Shown here in pieces: positions 47,280-49,933 of a stretch of 49,933 nt of DNA. Location of the stretch: the NCBI RefSeq assembly GCF_002837145.1, contig NZ_NWMV01000068.1:18017-67949 (forward strand), read 5' to 3'. Position 1 is the stretch's first letter. Every line of letters begins with the position of its first letter. Below the pieces are notes generated by a model, which saw nothing but the letters and a program-made list of their open reading frames with translations, was not told the DNA's origin and did not search any database. A program made the translations under genes and the position numbers. This DNA is from Macromonas nakdongensis (GTDB lineage Bacteria; Pseudomonadota; Gammaproteobacteria; Burkholderiales; Burkholderiaceae_C).

Positions 47280-48212
47280 TCAGGCCAGGGGAGTGAGGGC
47301 AATGACCTGCTCCGCCGGCAGGGCGGGGGCGCTGGGCAGGGGCTCCTCGTCGAAGGCGGTGTCGCCGTTTTCGTCGGCCACGCCGGTGGTCTGGAGTGTT
47401 TCGAACGGGAACAACTGCCGGTCCATCAGGTGGCTGGGCACCACGTTCTGCAGGGCACGCAGCATGTTGTCGAGCCGGCCGGGAAATTTCTTGTCCCATT
47501 CGCGCAGCATGTTGCCCACCTGCACGCGCTGCAGGTTGTCCTGGCTGCCGCACAGGGTGCAGGGGATGATGGGGTAAGCCTGCACCTGCGCCCAGCGGAC
47601 GATGTCTTTTTCGGCCACGTAAGCCAGCGGGCGGATGACCATGAATTCGCCGTTGTCGCTGACCAGCTTGGCCGGCATGCCCTTGAGCTTGGCGCCGAAA
47701 AACATGTTGAGGAACAGGGTCTGCAGCATGTCGTCGCGGTGGTGGCCCAGGGCGATCTTGTTGCAACCCAGCTCGCGTGCCACGCGGTACAGAATGCCGC
47801 GGCGCAGCCGGCTGCACAGGCTGCACATGGTCTTGCCCTCGGGGATCACCTTTTTGACGACGCTGTAGGTGTCCTGGGTTTCGATGTGGAAGGGCAGGTC
47901 GAGTTTGGACAGGTACTCGGGCAGGATGTGCGCCGGAAAGCCCGGTTGCTTCTGGTCGAGGTTGACGGCCACCAGTTCGAAGTCGATCGGCGCGCGCTGG
48001 CGCAGCTTCATCAGGATGTCGAGCAGGGTGTAGCTGTCCTTGCCGCCCGACAGGCAGACCATCACCCGGTCGCCGGCCTCGATCATGCGGTAGTCGGTGA
48101 TGGCTTCGCCCACCTGGCGGCACAGGCGCTTTTCCAGCTTGTGGTCTTCGCGTTCGATCTTCAGCGCCTTTTTCGCCTCGGCGCTGTCTGGGGTGGGGGT
48201 ATCGGTGCTCAT
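47280..48212 (-). CDS. ttcA: tRNA 2-thiocytidine(32) synthetase TtcA
   Basis: 310 residues from ATG 48212, which has AGGA 8 nt upstream (ATG 48239 is possible). PP-loop [11 protein letters not shown] and the two Fe-S Cys pairs [10 protein letters not shown] and CTLCGSQ are diagnostic. It thiolates C32 of several tRNAs using a 4Fe-4S cluster. Confidence 0.97.
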   Translation of the reverse strand: MSTDTPTPDSAEAKKALKIEREDHKLEKRLCRQVGEAITDYRMIEAGDRVMVCLSGGKDSYTLLDILMKLRQRAPIDFELVAVNLDQKQPGFPAHILPEYLSKLDLPFHIETQDTYSVVKKVIPEGKTMCSLCSRLRRGILYRVARELGCNKIALGHHRDDMLQTLFLNMFFGAKLKGMPAKLVSDNGEFMVIRPLAYVAEKDIVRWAQVQAYPIIPCTLCGSQDNLQRVQVGNMLREWDKKFPGRLDNMLRALQNVVPSHLMDRQLFPFETLQTTGVADENGDTAFDEEPLPSAPALPAEQVIALTPLA

Positions 48213-48232
48213 GTCGGGGTCCTGTGGCGGGT

Positions 48233-48613
48233 TCACCATTGCCCGCTTTCCATGCGGATGGCGACCTCGCAGTCGTCAAAAATTTCCAGTTTCGCGATTT
48301 TCACCCGCACGCCAATCACGCCGGGCAGCTGCATCAGCCGGTGCGCCAGCTTGCCGATCAGGCTTTCCAGCAGGTTGACGTGTTCGGCGGTGCATTCGTC
48401 GATGATGATTTCGCGCACTTTGCGGTAGTCCAGCACGTGGCTGATGTCGTCGTCGTGCGGCATCAACGGCTGGGTGCCCTGGTTCAGCTCGGCGTCCACC
48501 TGGATGGGCTGGGGGCCGGTTTTTTCGTGGTCGAGGATGCCCAGGTTGGCGTCGAAGCGCAGGCCGGTCAGCGTCAGGATCTGGGTGCCGGCTTTGGAGG
48601 CGGGGTGGTTCAT
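48233..48613 (-). CDS. Dihydroneopterin aldolase family protein (FolB/FolX), copy 1
   Basis: 126 residues. [32 protein letters not shown] is the FolB N-terminal pattern, with conserved [24 protein letters not shown], and [11 protein letters not shown]. It acts on dihydroneopterin or its triphosphate in folate or pterin metabolism. Overlaps copy 2 by 4 bp. Confidence 0.85.
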   Translation of the reverse strand: MNHPASKAGTQILTLTGLRFDANLGILDHEKTGPQPIQVDAELNQGTQPLMPHDDDISHVLDYRKVREIIIDECTAEHVNLLESLIGKLAHRLMQLPGVIGVRVKIAKLEIFDDCEVAIRMESGQW

Positions 48614-49032
48614 GGCGAGTCGGGCTTGAGGCGGAACACTTCCACCCCCACCGCTTCGCAGTCGGGGTAGACGTCGGGTTTGCGGGTGGACAGGCGCACC
48701 GCGCGCACGCCCGGGTGGGCCAGCAAGCGGTCGGCCAGGTCGTCGCACAGGGTTTCCTGCAGTTCGATGTGGCCTTGCGCCAGCCGCAGCGCCACCTCGG
48801 TGCGCACAAAGTCGTAGTCCACCACCTCGTGCAGGCGGTCCAGCGACGGCGTCGAGCGCGCCAGCGGCACCCACAATTCCACGTTGACAAGCAAGCGCTG
48901 GGCCACGCCTTTTTCAAAATCGTGCGCACCGATGTGGGCTTGCACCTCGTGGTTGCGCAGGAACAGGCGGCGGCAGGTCAGGGCCAGCTCGTCCATCAGG
49001 CTGTGGTGCATGGGCAGGGTCAGGTCGTTCAT
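48610..49032 (-). CDS. Dihydroneopterin aldolase family protein (FolB/FolX), copy 2
   Basis: 140 residues. LFLRNHEVQAHIGAHDFEKGVAQRLLVNVEL, VVDYDFVRTEVALRL, IELQETLCDDLADRLL and VRAVRLSTRKPDVYPDCEAVGVEVF follow the same fold as copy 1 with low identity. One of the pair may be the aldolase and the other an epimerase (FolX-like); which is which cannot be decided. Follows the SDR fragment with a 4-bp overlap, in a folate cluster. Confidence 0.82.
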   Translation of the reverse strand: MNDLTLPMHHSLMDELALTCRRLFLRNHEVQAHIGAHDFEKGVAQRLLVNVELWVPLARSTPSLDRLHEVVDYDFVRTEVALRLAQGHIELQETLCDDLADRLLAHPGVRAVRLSTRKPDVYPDCEAVGVEVFRLKPDSP

Positions 49033-49742
49033 GGCATCAAAGGGGGGTGGCCGTTGTCCACGGCGAACATCACGTCGCGCGCCAGCGGCACCAGGTGCTG
49101 GCCGTTGTCCACGCACAGCGTGGTGCCCGTCAGGCCGGCGGTGCTGGCCAGGAACAGGCAGGTGCGGGCCACGTCGGCCGGGTCGATGGGGCGGCGCAGC
49201 AGGTTGACGCGGCTGGCGCGCTCGAAATTCTCGGGCGATTGCGGGCCGCTGAGGAACATCAGCCCCGGCGCCACGCCGCACACCCGCACCTGGGGTGCCA
49301 GCGCCTGCGCCTGCAGTGCCACCGCGCGTTCCAGGGCCAGCTTGGTCAGCGTGTATGAAAAATAGTCGGGGTTGAGGTTGTAGACCTTCTGGTCCAGCAC
49401 GTGCACGATGCAGGCGCTGCCGTGGGCGGCGTCGCTGTCGGCGGCGGGCCAGTCGGCGGCCAGCCGGCGGCCCAGCGCCAGCGGGGCGATCAGGTTGACC
49501 TCCAGCTGGTGCCGGGCCAGGTCGGCGTCGAACGTGGCGCCGGTGTCGGGCTCGAAGGCCGAGGCGTTGTTCACCAGACAGCGCAGCGGCCCGGCCAGTG
49601 CGCGGGCCGCGTCCATCAGCGCGTCGCGGCCGGCGTCGGTGGTCAGGTCGCCGTCCAGCGGGGTGGCCAGGTGGCCCTGGGCGCGCAGTTGCTCGCACAG
49701 GGCCTGTGCCGCCCCGGCCGATGGCAGCGACAAGCCCCAGGC
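49029..49742 (-). pseudogene. SDR oxidoreductase (FolM/pteridine reductase-like), truncated at the 5' end
   Basis: The open frame has 237 codons but no start: on this strand it opens just after a TAG at 49743-49745. CLVNNASAF, LIAPLALGRRL and YTLTKLALE (catalytic Tyr-x3-Lys) are intact, and ARDVMFAVDNG is at the C-terminal end. The first about 35-40 residues with the Rossmann TGxxxxxG motif are absent. Beside two FolB genes the intact protein was probably a dihydrofolate or dihydromonapterin reductase. Truncation may be real or an assembly join. Confidence 0.75.
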
Positions 49743-49746
49743 CTAA
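49705..49746 (+). pseudogene. Possible 3' end of rpsC
   Basis: In the frame ending TAA (49744-49746) the last codons read AAPADGSDKPQA, a hydrophilic Ala/Pro tail like those on S3 in this group. The next gene is rplP with a normal ribosome site, and rpsC-rplP is the standard S10-operon order. The exact left edge is unclear. Confidence 0.4.
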
Positions 49747-49759
49747 GGAGAAATAGAAA

Positions 49760-49933
49760 ATGTTGCAACCGGCTAGCCGTAAAGACCGTAAAGAGCAAAA
49801 AGGCCGCAACACAGGGATTGCAACCACCGGCAACACCGAGGCCTTTGGCGATTTCGGCCTGAAGTCCACCGACCGTGGCCGTCTGACGGCACGCCAGATC
49901 GAATCCGCACGCCGTGCGATCCCCCGTCACGTC
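49760..49933 (+). CDS. rplP: 50S ribosomal protein L16, 5' part
   Basis: 58 codons to the window end. [21 protein letters not shown], [20 protein letters not shown] and ARRAI are L16 landmarks. AAGGAG lies 9 nt before the ATG. Some residues look unusual for L16: Ser6, Asp9 where Tyr or Phe is usual, Thr23, Glu27 and Pro55. It belongs to the S10 operon, so its position beside a truncated SDR gene is unexpected. Confidence 0.88.
   Translation, partial: MLQPASRKDRKEQKGRNTGIATTGNTEAFGDFGLKSTDRGRLTARQIESARRAIPRHV

Overview
The window is a GC-rich chromosomal segment, most likely from a betaproteobacterium of the Burkholderiales, family Comamonadaceae. The clues are an S-adenosylhomocysteine riboswitch ahead of ahcY, the gene order rplM-rpsI-erpA-anmK-M23 peptidase-tyrS-dtd, ispB followed directly by tRNA-Pro, and ybeY-phoH next to ruvAB. 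Family placement is inferred from gene order and protein character; no database search was run.

Region 1 (1-3660) is core genome: the 3' end of a nitronate monooxygenase gene, alaS and its terminator, and the old tRNA-Pro terminator.

Region 2 (3672-25330) is a 21.7-kb genomic island inserted in the tRNA-Pro(CGG) gene and bounded by 49-bp direct repeats. The left end has a tyrosine integrase, then a perfect DnaA box with four 21-22-bp iterons (candidate oriV), an XRE regulator, a lipoprotein plus zinc-ribbon membrane protein pair, and an AAA+ ATPase divergent from an HTH protein. The middle is a defence operon read leftward: RHH regulator, hsdR, PHP-SMC ATPase (Ppl/TrlF-like), Schlafen/AlbA_2 protein, hsdS, PrrC/RloC-like ATPase with a HEPN RNase motif, hsdM and an Mrr-like endonuclease. 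Most of these genes overlap by 4-19 bp. The right end holds an AlpA-like protein, a TrfA-like replication initiator and a second, divergent tyrosine recombinase. No relaxase or conjugation genes are present. In a circular form, int and alpA-trfA would diverge from the attP site. The element therefore looks like an integrating plasmid or replicating satellite carrying a multi-layer anti-phage locus.

Region 3 (25284-49742) is core genome again: tRNA-Pro and ispB; the SAH-riboswitch operon ahcY-tlyA-metF; an RlpA-like protein; rlmJ; a branched-chain amino acid binding lipoprotein; rplM-rpsI; erpA; anmK; an M23 peptidase; tyrS, a CDF transporter, dtd, a ferredoxin-like protein and dbpA; ybeY and phoH; ruvAB; a histidine phosphatase; cheV; a DUF4136-type lipoprotein; ttcA; two tandem folB-family genes; and an SDR gene.

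Region 4 (about 49705-49933): the SDR gene lacks its N-terminal NADP-binding part and abuts what looks like the 3' end of rpsC followed by the start of rplP. This is an unexpected jump into the S10 ribosomal operon and suggests a rearrangement or an assembly misjoin at the window edge.
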